Origin: an uncultured Clostridia bacterium
GTDB lineage: Bacteria > Bacillota > Clostridia > Peptostreptococcales > Anaerovoracaceae
Reading direction: 5' to 3'
DNA length: 64,000 nt
Assembly (NCBI GenBank): GCA_934256595.1
Contig: CAKQOW010000001.1
Location: forward strand, 28,257 to 92,256
Shown one piece after another: positions 13,715 to 23,468 of the stretch. Position numbers and translations under genes: made by a program. Numbering within the stretch: the stretch's first letter is position 1; each line of letters starts with the position of its first letter. Below the pieces are notes generated by a model. It was not told the DNA's origin, ran no database searches, and saw only the letters and a list, made by a program, of their open reading frames with translations.

Positions 13715-15994
13715 ATGAGTCAAAACTTTAAAAGAGTACTGTCAATAATACTCCTTGTATTTACAGTATTCGCATGGTATGTCACCATCTTCGGAATCGG
13801 CAAAATCGAGCCGATTAAAGACAAGCTTAACTTAGGACTGGACATCAAAGGCGGCGTATACGTCGTAATGGAAGCCGAAACCGATTATACAGGTGAAGAG
13901 CTTTCAAAGCTGATGGAACAGACAAAAACTGTAATGGAAAACCGAGTATATGAAATGGGATTTTCCGAGGCAGTTGTAACTATAGAGGGAAGCAAAAGAC
14001 TTAGAATAGAGCTTCCGGGCGCAGAGGATGCAGAAGAAGCAATCAGCCAGATCGGACAGGTTGCACAGCTTCAGTTCATGCTTGCAGACGGAACTGTTGT
14101 AGTTGACGGCGGCAATGTCAAGGATGCAACAGCCGGCACAAGCCAGGAGTCGACAGGATACGTTGTAAACATACAGTTTGACAGTGAGGGAGCAAGCAAG
14201 TTTGAAGAAGGCTCCAGAAAAGCATTCTACGGCGAAGTTGAAAACAAGATGCAGGATCAGGGCGTATCAAGCAACAAGTGTATTGCCATCGTACTTGATG
14301 ACAACATTATAACTGCACCTGAGGTACAGAATGTAATCAGCGGCGGAAGCTGCCAGATAACAGGTAACTACACAAGTGAATCAGCATCGAATCTGGCTGC
14401 GCTTATCAGAGGCGGTTCACTTCCTGTAACACTCAAGGAAGTAACATCTTCAACCCAGTCGGCATCAATAGGCTACAATGCACTTGAAAAGAGCGTTATC
14501 GCAGGACTCATAGGCTTTGCATTAATATTTGTACTTATGATTGCAGCATACAGATTCCTCGGATTTATTGCAAATATAGCGCTGCTGCTTTACATAATAC
14601 TTGTATTATGGGCAATGGCATTCTCGGGAAGTACGCTGACGCTGCCGGGTATTGCGGGTATCATACTCGGCATCGGTATGGCCGTTGACGCCAACGTAAT
14701 CATATTCTCAAGAATAAGAGAAGAAATGAGCGCGGGCAAATCGGTAAGGATTTCGTGCGAATCCGGTTTCCACAGCGCATTATCAGCTATTATGGACGGA
14801 CAGATCACAACTCTTATTGCAGGTGTTGTTCTGTACGAAGTAGGTTCAGCTACAGTTAAAGGCTTTGCAGTAACATTAATGCTGGGCGTTATCTTCAGTA
14901 TTATTTCAGGCGTGCTTATCACAAGACTTTACCTTGAAACCTTTATCGGACTCAAGAGAGAAGAGCCTAAGAAATCACTGTTTGGCGTTAAGGAAGACGG
15001 ATCAGCAAGCTTCCACATCAAGAAGTTCTTCCATGTGCTCAGACACAGAAAGATTTACTATATTATCAGTATTGCAATAATCCTGTGCGGATTTATCGTA
15101 GGCGGTATCAGAGGCTTTAACTACGGTATTGACTTCACAGGCGGTACTACAATGACTGTCGAAATGAACAAGCAGGTTGAATTTGCAGATGTAAACAAGG
15201 TGCTTGATGAATTCGATGCCGAAAATGTAAGCCTTGTATATGGCGGAACTGATAACACACAGGTAATAATCAGAACAACTACATTCTTTGACAATGATGC
15301 CAGAGCAGAGATATTCGATGCAATGCAAAAAGAATTCAATTGTCCGGATGACGGACTTATAGCGTCAGAGCAGTTCGGACCTGCGGTAGGTGACGAGCTC
15401 AAGGCAAACGCTGTCAAGGCAGTCCTTATAGCTGCATTATGCATGCTTATATACATCGTAGTAAGATTCAGAAAAGTACCGTTTGGTGTAGCCGCTCTTG
15501 CAGGTGTATTCCACGACGTACTTATAGTAATCGCATTCTACGGAATATTCCATGTTACTATCAATAATCCGTTTATCGCAGGTATCCTTACAGTTGTAGG
15601 TTACTCCATAAACGATACTATAGTAATCTTCGACAGAATAAGAGAAAACCTTGGTCTTACCAAGAAACGTGACCTTATGGAGCTTACGGACACAAGTGTA
15701 AATCAGGTACTGGGAAGATCACTTATGACATCAGCAACAACTCTGATCGTTATGATTCCTATGTACATTATGGTTTCAGCATCAATCAGACAGTTCATAC
15801 TCCCGCTGATGGTAGGTGTAATCGTAGGCGCAGCTTCATCGATATTCGTATGCTCACCGATTTACTATGACCTCACAAAGCTTTCCGAAAAAAGAAAGAA
15901 CAACGGAGGCGGCGGAAGCAAAAAGAAATACCAGGGAGCTCCAAAAAAAGAAAAAGAAAAACCTAAAGATTACGGCGAAGGCGCAATAGTTTAG
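13715..15994 (+). CDS. secDF: Fused protein translocase subunit SecDF
   Basis: A 759-residue fusion of SecD (about residues 1-415) and SecF (about 430-735). It uses the proton motive force to pull preproteins across the membrane with SecYEG. SecD signatures are LGLDIKGGVYVVMEAE near the start and PGIAGIILGIGMAVDANV in the membrane core. The SecF part has FTGGTTMTVEM, TVVGYSINDTIVIFDRIRE and the closing RSLMTSATTLIVMIPMY. A short linker with GVKEDGS joins the halves, and the C-terminus is basic and low-complexity. Bacillus also has a single fused chain, so this is a fusion of known type. Confidence 0.97.
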   Translation: MSQNFKRVLSIILLVFTVFAWYVTIFGIGKIEPIKDKLNLGLDIKGGVYVVMEAETDYTGEELSKLMEQTKTVMENRVYEMGFSEAVVTIEGSKRLRIELPGAEDAEEAISQIGQVAQLQFMLADGTVVVDGGNVKDATAGTSQESTGYVVNIQFDSEGASKFEEGSRKAFYGEVENKMQDQGVSSNKCIAIVLDDNIITAPEVQNVISGGSCQITGNYTSESASNLAALIRGGSLPVTLKEVTSSTQSASIGYNALEKSVIAGLIGFALIFVLMIAAYRFLGFIANIALLLYIILVLWAMAFSGSTLTLPGIAGIILGIGMAVDANVIIFSRIREEMSAGKSVRISCESGFHSALSAIMDGQITTLIAGVVLYEVGSATVKGFAVTLMLGVIFSIISGVLITRLYLETFIGLKREEPKKSLFGVKEDGSASFHIKKFFHVLRHRKIYYIISIAIILCGFIVGGIRGFNYGIDFTGGTTMTVEMNKQVEFADVNKVLDEFDAENVSLVYGGTDNTQVIIRTTTFFDNDARAEIFDAMQKEFNCPDDGLIASEQFGPAVGDELKANAVKAVLIAALCMLIYIVVRFRKVPFGVAALAGVFHDVLIVIAFYGIFHVTINNPFIAGILTVVGYSINDTIVIFDRIRENLGLTKKRDLMELTDTSVNQVLGRSLMTSATTLIVMIPMYIMVSASIRQFILPLMVGVIVGAASSIFVCSPIYYDLTKLSEKRKNNGGGGSKKKYQGAPKKEKEKPKDYGEGAIV

Positions 15995-16029
15995 TTATTA
16001 CAGTTTTTCGACAGTTTAAAGGAATACAG

Positions 16030-18213
16030 ATGAATCGCAGACAGCAGTTTTTAGATGACATTTTGAATATTAATCCCAATTATGATGTTGACCTTATCAA
16101 CAAAGCATACTCCATAGCAGAGGATATGCACAACGGACAGCTCAGAAAATCAGGTGAGCCGTATATAATTCACCCGGTTGAAGTTGCCCGTATACTTGCA
16201 GAGCTTGGAATGGACGATGAAACTCTTGTTGCAGGTCTGCTTCATGATGTCATAGAGGATACCCCGTATACAAAAGAACAGCTTAAAGCCGAATTCGGCG
16301 AAGAGGTGCTTCTTCTGGTTGACGGAGTTACCAAGCTGGGTTCAATCGTATTTGAAAATAAAGAGGAAAAACAGGCCGAAAACCTGAGAAAAATGTTCCT
16401 TGCAATGTCAAAGGACATCAGAGTTTTAATTATAAAGCTGGCGGACAGGCTTCACAATCTCAGAACAATCAACTATATGACAGAGGAGAAGATTAAAGAA
16501 AAGTGCAGAGAAACACTTGAAATCTACGCTCCTCTTGCCAGCAGGCTCGGAATATACACTATGAAGTTCGAGATGGAGGATATTGCCCTTAAATATCTGG
16601 AGCCTGAAGCCTACTATGAGCTTGCCGAAAAGGTAAGCGCAAGAAAAGGCGAAAGGGAGGCTGTAATAAATCAGGTTATAGCTGAGGTTAAGAAAGCCCT
16701 CGACGATTTCAATATCAAATGTGAAATCATGGGCCGTTCCAAGCACTTTTACAGCATCTACCGCAAGATGAAATATCAGCACAAGCAGCTCGATGAAATC
16801 TTTGACCTTACTGCAATCAGAGTAATTGTAGAGTCGGTCAAGGACTGCTATGCTGTACTTGGCATAGTCCACACAATGTGGAAGCCTATACCGGGTAAAT
16901 TCAAAGACTATATAGCTATGCCAAAGCCTAATATGTATCAGTCGCTTCATACTACGGTAATAGGCGACAACGGAGATCCTTTTGAAATCCAGATAAGAAC
17001 CTATGAGATGCACAAGATTGCCGAATACGGTATTGCTGCGCACTGGAAATACAAAGAAGGAATTAAATCCGACAAAGAAGAAGTAAAACTTGCATGGCTC
17101 AGACAGACGCTTGAACTCCAGAAAGATATGGACGATCCGAGAGAGTTCATGGAGACACTCAAAGTGGATCTGTTTGCAAGTCAGGTTTATGTATTTACAC
17201 CAAGAGGTGACGTGCTGGAGCTACCTGCTGGCTCCACACCTCTTGATTTTGCATTTAAAATACATTCAGATATAGGGTGCAAATGTGTGGGCGCCAAAAT
17301 CAACGGCAAAATAGTAACAATCAACCACACCCTGCAAAATGGTGATATTGTTGAAATACTTACAAATCCAAACTCATCGGGTCCTAATATCGACTGGCTC
17401 AGAATTGCCAAGAGCAGTACGGCAAGAACCAAGATAAGACAGTACCTCAAAAAAGAAAACCGCTCGGGTACTATCGACAAGGGCAAGGATGCCATTGACA
17501 AATATATGCGCAAAAAAGGCTACGACCCTAACGAAGTCCTTAAATCAGCATATATCAATAAAGCGGTAAAAGAATTAAAATATCATTCACTTGATGATTT
17601 TTATACGCAGATAAGTCAGGGAGGCACCATACTCGGTAAGGCTGCCACCCTCATTATCAGCCTGTTCAAAGAACAGAAAAAAGCAGAAGAAGAAAAATCC
17701 AAAAACGAAATTACCGCAATCGAAACAAAACCTGTCAGCAAACATACAAGATCCAGATACAACGACGCCGGCGTTAAAGTCAAAGGCGTTGACAACCTTC
17801 TGGTGAGAGTATCCAAATGCTGCAGTCCGGTTCCGGGAGATCAGATTATAGGATATATAACCAAAGGGAGAGGAGTTTCAGTACACAGAGTTGACTGTCC
17901 CAACATAGTTAATCTTCCCGAAAGTGAAAAAGCAAGATTTATAGAGGTTGAATGGAGCGGCGGAGAAAAAGCCATTTCCTACAACACAGATATCTCTATA
18001 ATTGCCGAGGACAGAAAGGGTATGTTTGCAGACATTTCAAGAACCTGCGAGGATATGGACGTTCATATTGCAGGAGTAAATGCGAGATCAGACAAGGACA
18101 ATGTCGTTCATATGACAATGACTCTGGCGCTTTCCGATACAGGAGAAATTCAGAAGGTCCTCAGAAATCTCAAAAACATACACGGCGTTATAGACGTATA
18201 CAGGAGCAATTAG
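16030..18213 (+). CDS. rel: Bifunctional (p)ppGpp synthetase/hydrolase, RelA/SpoT (Rel)
   Basis: A 727-residue long RSH enzyme that makes and degrades (p)ppGpp on amino acid starvation. The order is an HD hydrolase (about 45-150; HPVEVARILAELG, LLHDVIEDT), a synthetase (about 230-345; GRSKHFYSIYRKM), a TGS domain (about 385-445; VFTPRGDVLELPAGSTPLDF), a helical and zinc-finger-like region (CCSPVPGDQIIGYITKGRG) and a C-terminal ACT domain (about 655-727). Both catalytic regions look intact. It is followed by dtd after 7 bp in the classical Gram-positive order. Confidence 0.97.
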   Translation: MNRRQQFLDDILNINPNYDVDLINKAYSIAEDMHNGQLRKSGEPYIIHPVEVARILAELGMDDETLVAGLLHDVIEDTPYTKEQLKAEFGEEVLLLVDGVTKLGSIVFENKEEKQAENLRKMFLAMSKDIRVLIIKLADRLHNLRTINYMTEEKIKEKCRETLEIYAPLASRLGIYTMKFEMEDIALKYLEPEAYYELAEKVSARKGEREAVINQVIAEVKKALDDFNIKCEIMGRSKHFYSIYRKMKYQHKQLDEIFDLTAIRVIVESVKDCYAVLGIVHTMWKPIPGKFKDYIAMPKPNMYQSLHTTVIGDNGDPFEIQIRTYEMHKIAEYGIAAHWKYKEGIKSDKEEVKLAWLRQTLELQKDMDDPREFMETLKVDLFASQVYVFTPRGDVLELPAGSTPLDFAFKIHSDIGCKCVGAKINGKIVTINHTLQNGDIVEILTNPNSSGPNIDWLRIAKSSTARTKIRQYLKKENRSGTIDKGKDAIDKYMRKKGYDPNEVLKSAYINKAVKELKYHSLDDFYTQISQGGTILGKAATLIISLFKEQKKAEEEKSKNEITAIETKPVSKHTRSRYNDAGVKVKGVDNLLVRVSKCCSPVPGDQIIGYITKGRGVSVHRVDCPNIVNLPESEKARFIEVEWSGGEKAISYNTDISIIAEDRKGMFADISRTCEDMDVHIAGVNARSDKDNVVHMTMTLALSDTGEIQKVLRNLKNIHGVIDVYRSN

Positions 18214-18220
18214 ATTTAAA

Positions 18221-18670
18221 ATGAGAGCAGTAGTACAGAGAGTAACAGAATCAAGTGTGACCGTAGACGGACAGATTACAGGTGCAACAGATGAGGGCCT
18301 TGTAGTCCTAATAGGCGTTGAGGAGGGCGATACCGACAAAGACGTCAGATATATTGCGGACAAGGTTTCAGGTCTCAGAATATTTGAGGACGAAAACGAA
18401 AAAATGAACCTGTCGGTAAAGGATGTCGGCGGCAGTATTCTTGCAATATCACAGTTTACTCTGCTGGGAGATGTACGCAAAGGCAAACGCCCCAGCTTTA
18501 TAACTGCGGAAGACCCCGAAATTGCAAACAGACTTTATCAGCAGGTCTGCGAGAACATAAGAAATCAGGGTATTAAAGTTGAAACAGGAATATTTCAGGC
18601 GCATATGCTTGTAAAAATAAATAATAACGGCCCGGTGACAATACTGCTGGACAGCCGTAAAACTTTTTAA
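18221..18670 (+). CDS. dtd: D-aminoacyl-tRNA deacylase
   Basis: A 149-residue enzyme that removes D-amino acids, and also Gly from tRNA(Ala), by ester hydrolysis. Both signature motifs are present: SQFTLLGDVRKGKRPSF near residues 79-95 and NNGPVTILLDS near 135-145, whose Gly-Pro forms the chirality filter. The gene starts with MRAVVQRV, standard for the family. It sits between rel and an MBL hydrolase in a tightly packed operon. Confidence 0.97.
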   Translation: MRAVVQRVTESSVTVDGQITGATDEGLVVLIGVEEGDTDKDVRYIADKVSGLRIFEDENEKMNLSVKDVGGSILAISQFTLLGDVRKGKRPSFITAEDPEIANRLYQQVCENIRNQGIKVETGIFQAHMLVKINNNGPVTILLDSRKTF

Positions 18671-18681
18671 AGAGGTGGAAT

Positions 18682-19302
18682 ATGAAAATAGTAAATATAC
18701 CTACAGGAATGCTGCAGGCAAACACATACCTTGTATGTGACGAAACCAGCAGACTCGGCTTTATAGTTGACCTTGGCGGATACAGCAAGGAACTCAAAAA
18801 CATAATCGAAAAAAACGACATTCAGATACAGTATATAGTTCTGACTCACGGTCACGGAGACCATATAGGCGGAGTACAGGAGCATCTCAAGGATTTTCCT
18901 GACGCAAAGGTTGTATGTTCAAGAGCAGAGGAAAAAATGCTTCTGGATCCGGAATTAAACGAAGCTCATCACTTTGGTCCTGAAAAAGTATCTTTCAAGC
19001 CGGACATACTTGTTGATGACGGTGATACCCTGACTGTGGGCAATATGACAATGAAATTCATAATGACTCCGGGACATACAGAGGGCGGAATGTGCATACT
19101 GATTGATGACGTGCTGTTCAGCGGAGATACGCTGTTCTGCAGATCAATAGGAAGAACAGACCTTGCAGGCGGTGATTTCAGAACAATTATGGAATCAATC
19201 AAAAAGAAGCTGTTCCTGCTACCGGACGAAACACAGGTGCTTCCAGGACATATGGGACCTACCACAATAGGATTTGAAAAGGAGAACAATCCTTTTGTAT
19301 AA
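18682..19302 (+). CDS. MBL-fold metallohydrolase, glyoxalase II-like
   Basis: A 206-residue metallo-beta-lactamase-fold protein. The metal-binding LTHGHGDHIGG, the following MTPGHTEGGMCIL, FSGDTLFCRSIGRTDL and PGHMGPTT supply the His/Asp ligands expected for two metals. This small cytosolic type is found next to rel/dtd in many Firmicutes. The substrate is not established; hydroxyacylglutathione hydrolase is the usual but weakly supported label. GAGGTGG precedes the ATG. The end overlaps the start of hemZ by 8 bp. Confidence 0.9.
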   Translation: MKIVNIPTGMLQANTYLVCDETSRLGFIVDLGGYSKELKNIIEKNDIQIQYIVLTHGHGDHIGGVQEHLKDFPDAKVVCSRAEEKMLLDPELNEAHHFGPEKVSFKPDILVDDGDTLTVGNMTMKFIMTPGHTEGGMCILIDDVLFSGDTLFCRSIGRTDLAGGDFRTIMESIKKKLFLLPDETQVLPGHMGPTTIGFEKENNPFV

Positions 19303-20695
19303 TATCGTCTTAAACAATGTAACCAAAAGATATGAATACGAGGAGCTTATCAAAATATTTCTTCCCGAGGACGAGTTTGAGGTATATGCCTTAGAGCAGC
19401 ACAGACAGGGAGAATATATAACGCCGCAGGAGCTTGCGGAGCAGACCGGAAATCTTCCGGACAGACTGGAATTCACCCTTGATGGCGATACTAAAACTGA
19501 TAAGAACAAATTAAAGGCTCAGATTTATGACAGGCTTTCAGAGCTGACAGGACAAAGACCGCCGTGGGGAACTCTTACAGGCGTAAGACCGGTCAAGCTT
19601 GCAGGTATGCTGTCTGACCCTTACAGAGAGTTTACAGAGGACTACAGGGTAAGCAGCGACAAGGCAGGAGAGCTTGTTGATATATATAATTACCAGCAGG
19701 AAAAACTGGGAAAACCATCTGAGAACTCGGCAGGCATATATGTAGGGATACCGTTTTGTCCTACGAGATGTCTTTACTGTTCATTTACATCAAATCAGGC
19801 AGGCAGAGAGGCAATAGACGCATATCTTGAGGCGCTGATGCTGGAAATCGAAGCAGCAGGCAGCGGAATGGCTGAATCCGGAATAATTCCCGAAAGCATA
19901 TATATAGGCGGCGGTACGCCTACAACCCTTGACGAGTATCAGCTTGACAGACTGCTTTCACATATAGATAAGAATATAAATCTTGAGAGCATTAAAGAAT
20001 TCACCGTAGAGGCAGGCAGACCCGATACAATCACAGAGGCCAAAATACAGGCGCTTTCTGAGCATAATATAGACAGAATAAGCATAAATCCGCAGACTAT
20101 GAAAGAGGAAACCCTTCATATAATCGGCAGAAACCATACAAACAGGCAAATTTACGATGCTTTCAGTCTTGCCCGTAAATACGGACTTCCCGTAATCAAC
20201 TGCGACCTCATAGCAGGGCTTCCGGAAGAAACCCCTGAGGATTTCAAAGATACGGTAAACAAAGTCGCAGAGCTTGGAGCTGAAAACATAACTGTTCACA
20301 CTCTGGCAGTCAAAAGAGCCTCAAAGCTCAAGGATATAGACAGGGATTTTCATTTCAGACAGGCCGAAACGGTTTCGCAGATGCTTGCGGCAGGCAGAGA
20401 GATTTTAGATGACAAAGGCTACAGGCCGTACTATCTTTACAGACAGAAGCATATGGCCGGCAGCCTTGAAAATACAGGGTACTGCAAAGACGACACTTTC
20501 AGTGTATACAACATAAGGATTATGGAGGAGGCTCAGAGCATTATAGCTATGGGAGCCGGAGGTATCAGCAAGGTATATTACCCTGCCGAAAACAGGCTTG
20601 AAAGAGTACCTAATGTATCAAATTATGAGATATACATTTCACGAATAGATGAAATGATTGAAAGAAAAAACAGACAGATATTTAACGGGAGGTGA
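19295..20695 (+). CDS. hemZ: Radical SAM coproporphyrinogen III oxidase-like protein HemZ
   Basis: A roughly 466-residue radical SAM protein of the HemN/HemZ group. The cluster-binding motif is PFCPTRCLYCSF (CxxxCxxC), followed by YIGGGTPTTL and NCDLIAGLPEETPEDF. HemZ-type proteins sit beside hisS in many Clostridia. True coproporphyrinogen dehydrogenase activity is doubtful without other haem genes, and some relatives are haem chaperones. I place the start at the TTG at 19295, ten bases after AAGGAG, giving MYNIVLN. A TTG at 19274 would add seven residues but overlaps the previous gene further and lacks a site. Confidence 0.88.
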   Translation: MYNIVLNNVTKRYEYEELIKIFLPEDEFEVYALEQHRQGEYITPQELAEQTGNLPDRLEFTLDGDTKTDKNKLKAQIYDRLSELTGQRPPWGTLTGVRPVKLAGMLSDPYREFTEDYRVSSDKAGELVDIYNYQQEKLGKPSENSAGIYVGIPFCPTRCLYCSFTSNQAGREAIDAYLEALMLEIEAAGSGMAESGIIPESIYIGGGTPTTLDEYQLDRLLSHIDKNINLESIKEFTVEAGRPDTITEAKIQALSEHNIDRISINPQTMKEETLHIIGRNHTNRQIYDAFSLARKYGLPVINCDLIAGLPEETPEDFKDTVNKVAELGAENITVHTLAVKRASKLKDIDRDFHFRQAETVSQMLAAGREILDDKGYRPYYLYRQKHMAGSLENTGYCKDDTFSVYNIRIMEEAQSIIAMGAGGISKVYYPAENRLERVPNVSNYEIYISRIDEMIERKNRQIFNGR

Positions 20696-20700
20696 AAAAA

Positions 20701-21966
20701 TTGCTTACAAATGCACCAAAAGGAACGAAAGATATGCTTCCTCAGGACGCATACAAATGGAAATATGTAAGAAACGCTTTTGCGGACATCTGCGCAAAAT
20801 ACGGCTTCAAACAGATTGCAACACCTGTATTTGAACACACAGAGCTGTTCAAAAGAGGCGTAGGCGACACAACCGACATCGTGCAGAAAGAGATGTATAC
20901 TTTCACAGATTTCGGCAACAGAAGCATTACATTAAGACCCGAGGGAACTTCTCCTGTAGCAAGATCATTTGTAGAGCACAAGGCTTATGCGGACCCGCAG
21001 CCTACAAAATATTTTTATGACATATCCTGCTTCAGATACGAGAAGCCTCAGTCAGGCAGACTGAGACAGTTCCACCAGTTCGGAATAGAAACTTTCGGAA
21101 CTGACAATATGCTGGCAGACGCCGAGGTTATATCCCTTGGATATGAATTTTTAAACTCTATGGGTATTAAGGATATAGAGCTTAGAATTAACAGCATCGG
21201 ATGTCCGAAGTGCAGAGAAAAGCACAGAGCTGCCCTAAGAGAATTTCTTGCAGACAAATATGATGACCTTTGCGATACCTGCAAGGACAGATACGAGAGA
21301 AATCCTCTGAGAATATTAGACTGCAAATCACCCGTATGTCAGGAGCTGGTGCAGGGAGCGCCTGTAATGCTGGACTACCTGTGTGACGACTGCAGGAACG
21401 CGTTCGAGGAGCTTAAGCAGAACCTTGAGGCTATGAACATTGAATATGTTGTAGACCCGGGAATTGTAAGAGGACTTGACTATTACACAAAGACAGCCTT
21501 TGAATTTGTAACTACAAGCATAGGAGCGCAGGGCACTGTATGCGGCGGCGGCAGATACGACAACCTTATAGAGGAAGTAGGAGGTCCGTCAACGCCGGGC
21601 GTGGGCTTTGGTCTTGGTATTGAAAGACTGCTTCTTACAATGGAGGCAAACGGTGTGGAAATACCAAAACCACGCGAAACAGAGGTATTTATAGTTATTA
21701 TGGGCGACAGAGCCAAAAAATACGGTCTTAAGCTTGCGGGAGAGCTTAGAGCAAGCGACATAAACACTGAAATTGACCTGCTTGAGAGAAATATCAAGGG
21801 TCAGTTCAAGGCTGCGGACAGATCGGGAGCATCTTATGCCGTAGTTATAGGTGACAATGAAATTGAAACAGGGATTTTAAATGTTAAAATTCTTGATAAA
21901 TCCGAACAGGTAGAGGTTTCAATGGACAGTATAGTAAAGACTTTATGTGAGAAACTGGAGAAATAG
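20701..21966 (+). CDS. hisS: Histidine-tRNA ligase
   Basis: A roughly 421-residue class II synthetase that charges tRNA(His). Class II motif 2 lies in SCFRYEKPQSGRLRQFHQFG. The histidine-specific motif GIVRGLDYYTKTAFE and motif 3 GVGFGLGIERLLL follow, and a C-terminal anticodon-binding domain (about 325-421) closes the chain. The TTG at 20701 is the likely start because GGGAGGTG lies seven bases upstream; a GTG at 20692 is inside that site. The gene follows hemZ after 5 bp. Confidence 0.97.
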   Translation: MLTNAPKGTKDMLPQDAYKWKYVRNAFADICAKYGFKQIATPVFEHTELFKRGVGDTTDIVQKEMYTFTDFGNRSITLRPEGTSPVARSFVEHKAYADPQPTKYFYDISCFRYEKPQSGRLRQFHQFGIETFGTDNMLADAEVISLGYEFLNSMGIKDIELRINSIGCPKCREKHRAALREFLADKYDDLCDTCKDRYERNPLRILDCKSPVCQELVQGAPVMLDYLCDDCRNAFEELKQNLEAMNIEYVVDPGIVRGLDYYTKTAFEFVTTSIGAQGTVCGGGRYDNLIEEVGGPSTPGVGFGLGIERLLLTMEANGVEIPKPRETEVFIVIMGDRAKKYGLKLAGELRASDINTEIDLLERNIKGQFKAADRSGASYAVVIGDNEIETGILNVKILDKSEQVEVSMDSIVKTLCEKLEK

Positions 21967-21969
21967 CAA

Positions 21970-22575
21970 ATGACTAAGATAGGGATATTTGGAGGGAGCT
22001 TTGATCCGATACATTTCGGACATATATACCTTGCAATGCAGGCAAAGGACGAGGCGGAGCTGGACAGAATAATATTTGTTCCTGCAAACCTGCAACCCTT
22101 CAAACTTGACAGAAAAGCCACAGACGGCAGACACAGGGCGGAGATGATAGAGCTTTCGGTTCAGAATTATGACGGAGCCATAGTTTCACCGTATGAATTA
22201 AACAGAGATGAGATTTCATATACGGTAAACACTCTCAATCATTTCAGAGATGAGTTTGGAAACAGCGCTGAAATCTATTTCATAACGGGAACCGACGCTT
22301 TCCTCAAAATTGATACGTGGAAAAACGCCGATGAAATACTTTCGGGATATTCGTTTATCATAGGCTCAAGACCGGGCTACAGAGATGACGAGCTTAAAGC
22401 CAAGATAGACGAGCTTAAATCAAAATACGGCTGCAATATAATTGTGGTGCACAATACCCAGATTGATGTTTCATCTACAGAGCTGAGAGAGAAGCTCAAA
22501 AACGGAGAGTCTGTCAAAGACTATATAAATCCTAAGGTTGAAAGGTATATACAGGAGAATGGACTATATAAATAA
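21970..22575 (+). CDS. nadD: Nicotinate-nucleotide adenylyltransferase
   Basis: A 201-residue nucleotidyltransferase that joins nicotinate mononucleotide with ATP on the way to NAD. The fold signature GGSFDPIHFGH (with the HxGH-type motif) opens the protein, ITGTDAFLKIDTWKNADEI marks the substrate region, and VSSTELREKL is the C-terminal ISSTxxR-type motif. It follows hisS by 3 bp and overlaps the yqeK-rsfS fusion by 17 bp, the usual nadD-yqeK-rsfS order. Confidence 0.97.
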   Translation: MTKIGIFGGSFDPIHFGHIYLAMQAKDEAELDRIIFVPANLQPFKLDRKATDGRHRAEMIELSVQNYDGAIVSPYELNRDEISYTVNTLNHFRDEFGNSAEIYFITGTDAFLKIDTWKNADEILSGYSFIIGSRPGYRDDELKAKIDELKSKYGCNIIVVHNTQIDVSSTELREKLKNGESVKDYINPKVERYIQENGLYK

Positions 22576-23446
22576 GTGTCTTGAATATATAGATAAAAAC
22601 CTCAAGGAATCAAGAAAACAGCATACTTTCGGAGTTGTAGAAACGGCAAAGCAGCTTGCGGCGGCATATAATCAGGATGTTTCAAAAGCCGAAACTGCCG
22701 CTCTGTTTCACGACATAGCAAAGCCTCTCTCGGCAGAGGAGTCCGATGAGGAGGTCAGAAAGTTTAATATAGGTCAGGAATTTATCGGAAATACAAATCT
22801 GGCTCACGGCAGAATAGCCGCCTGCTGGGCAGAAAAGTATTACGGCATAGAGGATAAGGATATTCTCAATGCAATCAGGTATCACACCTCTGCAAGAGCA
22901 GGCATGTCCATGCTTGAAAAGATAGTATTTGTTGCAGATGCCGTAGAGCCGGGCAGGACATACCCGGAAGCTGCAAGGCTTCGCTGGGAGGCCTTTAACG
23001 ACCTTGAGGGAGCATACAGATTTATTCTCAGGTGGACCGTTTCAGACCTTAAACAAAAAGGAATTGATCCCGGACGGGATACTATAGAAGCATATAAGGA
23101 GTGTTTTATGAACAGTAAGGAAATGGCGCTGTTTGCAGCTAAGACATTAGATGCAAAAAAAGGCGGAGATGTAATGATTATCGACATCGCTGAGAAATCT
23201 TCCTTTGCAGATTATTTCGTACTTGTAACTGCGGGAAGCGAAAGACAGCTGAATGCGCTTGTCGATGAAATGGAATTTGTTTTTGAAAAGGAAGGTATAT
23301 TTGTAAAGAGCATAGAGGGAAAGCCTTCGTCCGGCTGGATGCTTATGGACTACGGCGATATCATAGTCAATGTTCTTACAGAGCAGATGCGAGATAAATA
23401 CAGCATAGAAAAAATCTGGGGAGACTGCAGCACACTGGATTTTTAA
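22559..23446 (+). CDS. yqeK-rsfS: YqeK-RsfS fusion: HD-domain Ap4A hydrolase joined to ribosome silencing factor
   Basis: A 295-residue fusion. Residues 1 to about 183 are a YqeK-type HD phosphohydrolase, which splits Ap4A symmetrically (HTFGVVETAKQLA, ALFHDIAKPLS, HGRIAA, FVADAVEPGRTY). Residues 184-295 are RsfS, which binds ribosomal protein L14 and keeps the subunits apart in starvation (LDAKKGGDVMIIDIAEKSSF, ADYFVL, SSGWMLMDYGDIIVNVL). Many genomes code these separately. At the junction Met184 (base 23108) is preceded at six bases by AAGGAG, so a free RsfS of 112 residues could also be made. The ATG at 22559 gives the standard YqeK start, although its AGGAG is very close. Confidence 0.92.
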   Translation: MDYINKCLEYIDKNLKESRKQHTFGVVETAKQLAAAYNQDVSKAETAALFHDIAKPLSAEESDEEVRKFNIGQEFIGNTNLAHGRIAACWAEKYYGIEDKDILNAIRYHTSARAGMSMLEKIVFVADAVEPGRTYPEAARLRWEAFNDLEGAYRFILRWTVSDLKQKGIDPGRDTIEAYKECFMNSKEMALFAAKTLDAKKGGDVMIIDIAEKSSFADYFVLVTAGSERQLNALVDEMEFVFEKEGIFVKSIEGKPSSGWMLMDYGDIIVNVLTEQMRDKYSIEKIWGDCSTLDF

Positions 23447-23468
23447 TTGATAACCGGAGGATACAGAA

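Noticed and set aside
23447..23468. T-box riboswitch before leuS
   Set aside because: The gap is only 22 bp; no specifier stem or T-box sequence can fit. The 120 bp before alaS is also too short.
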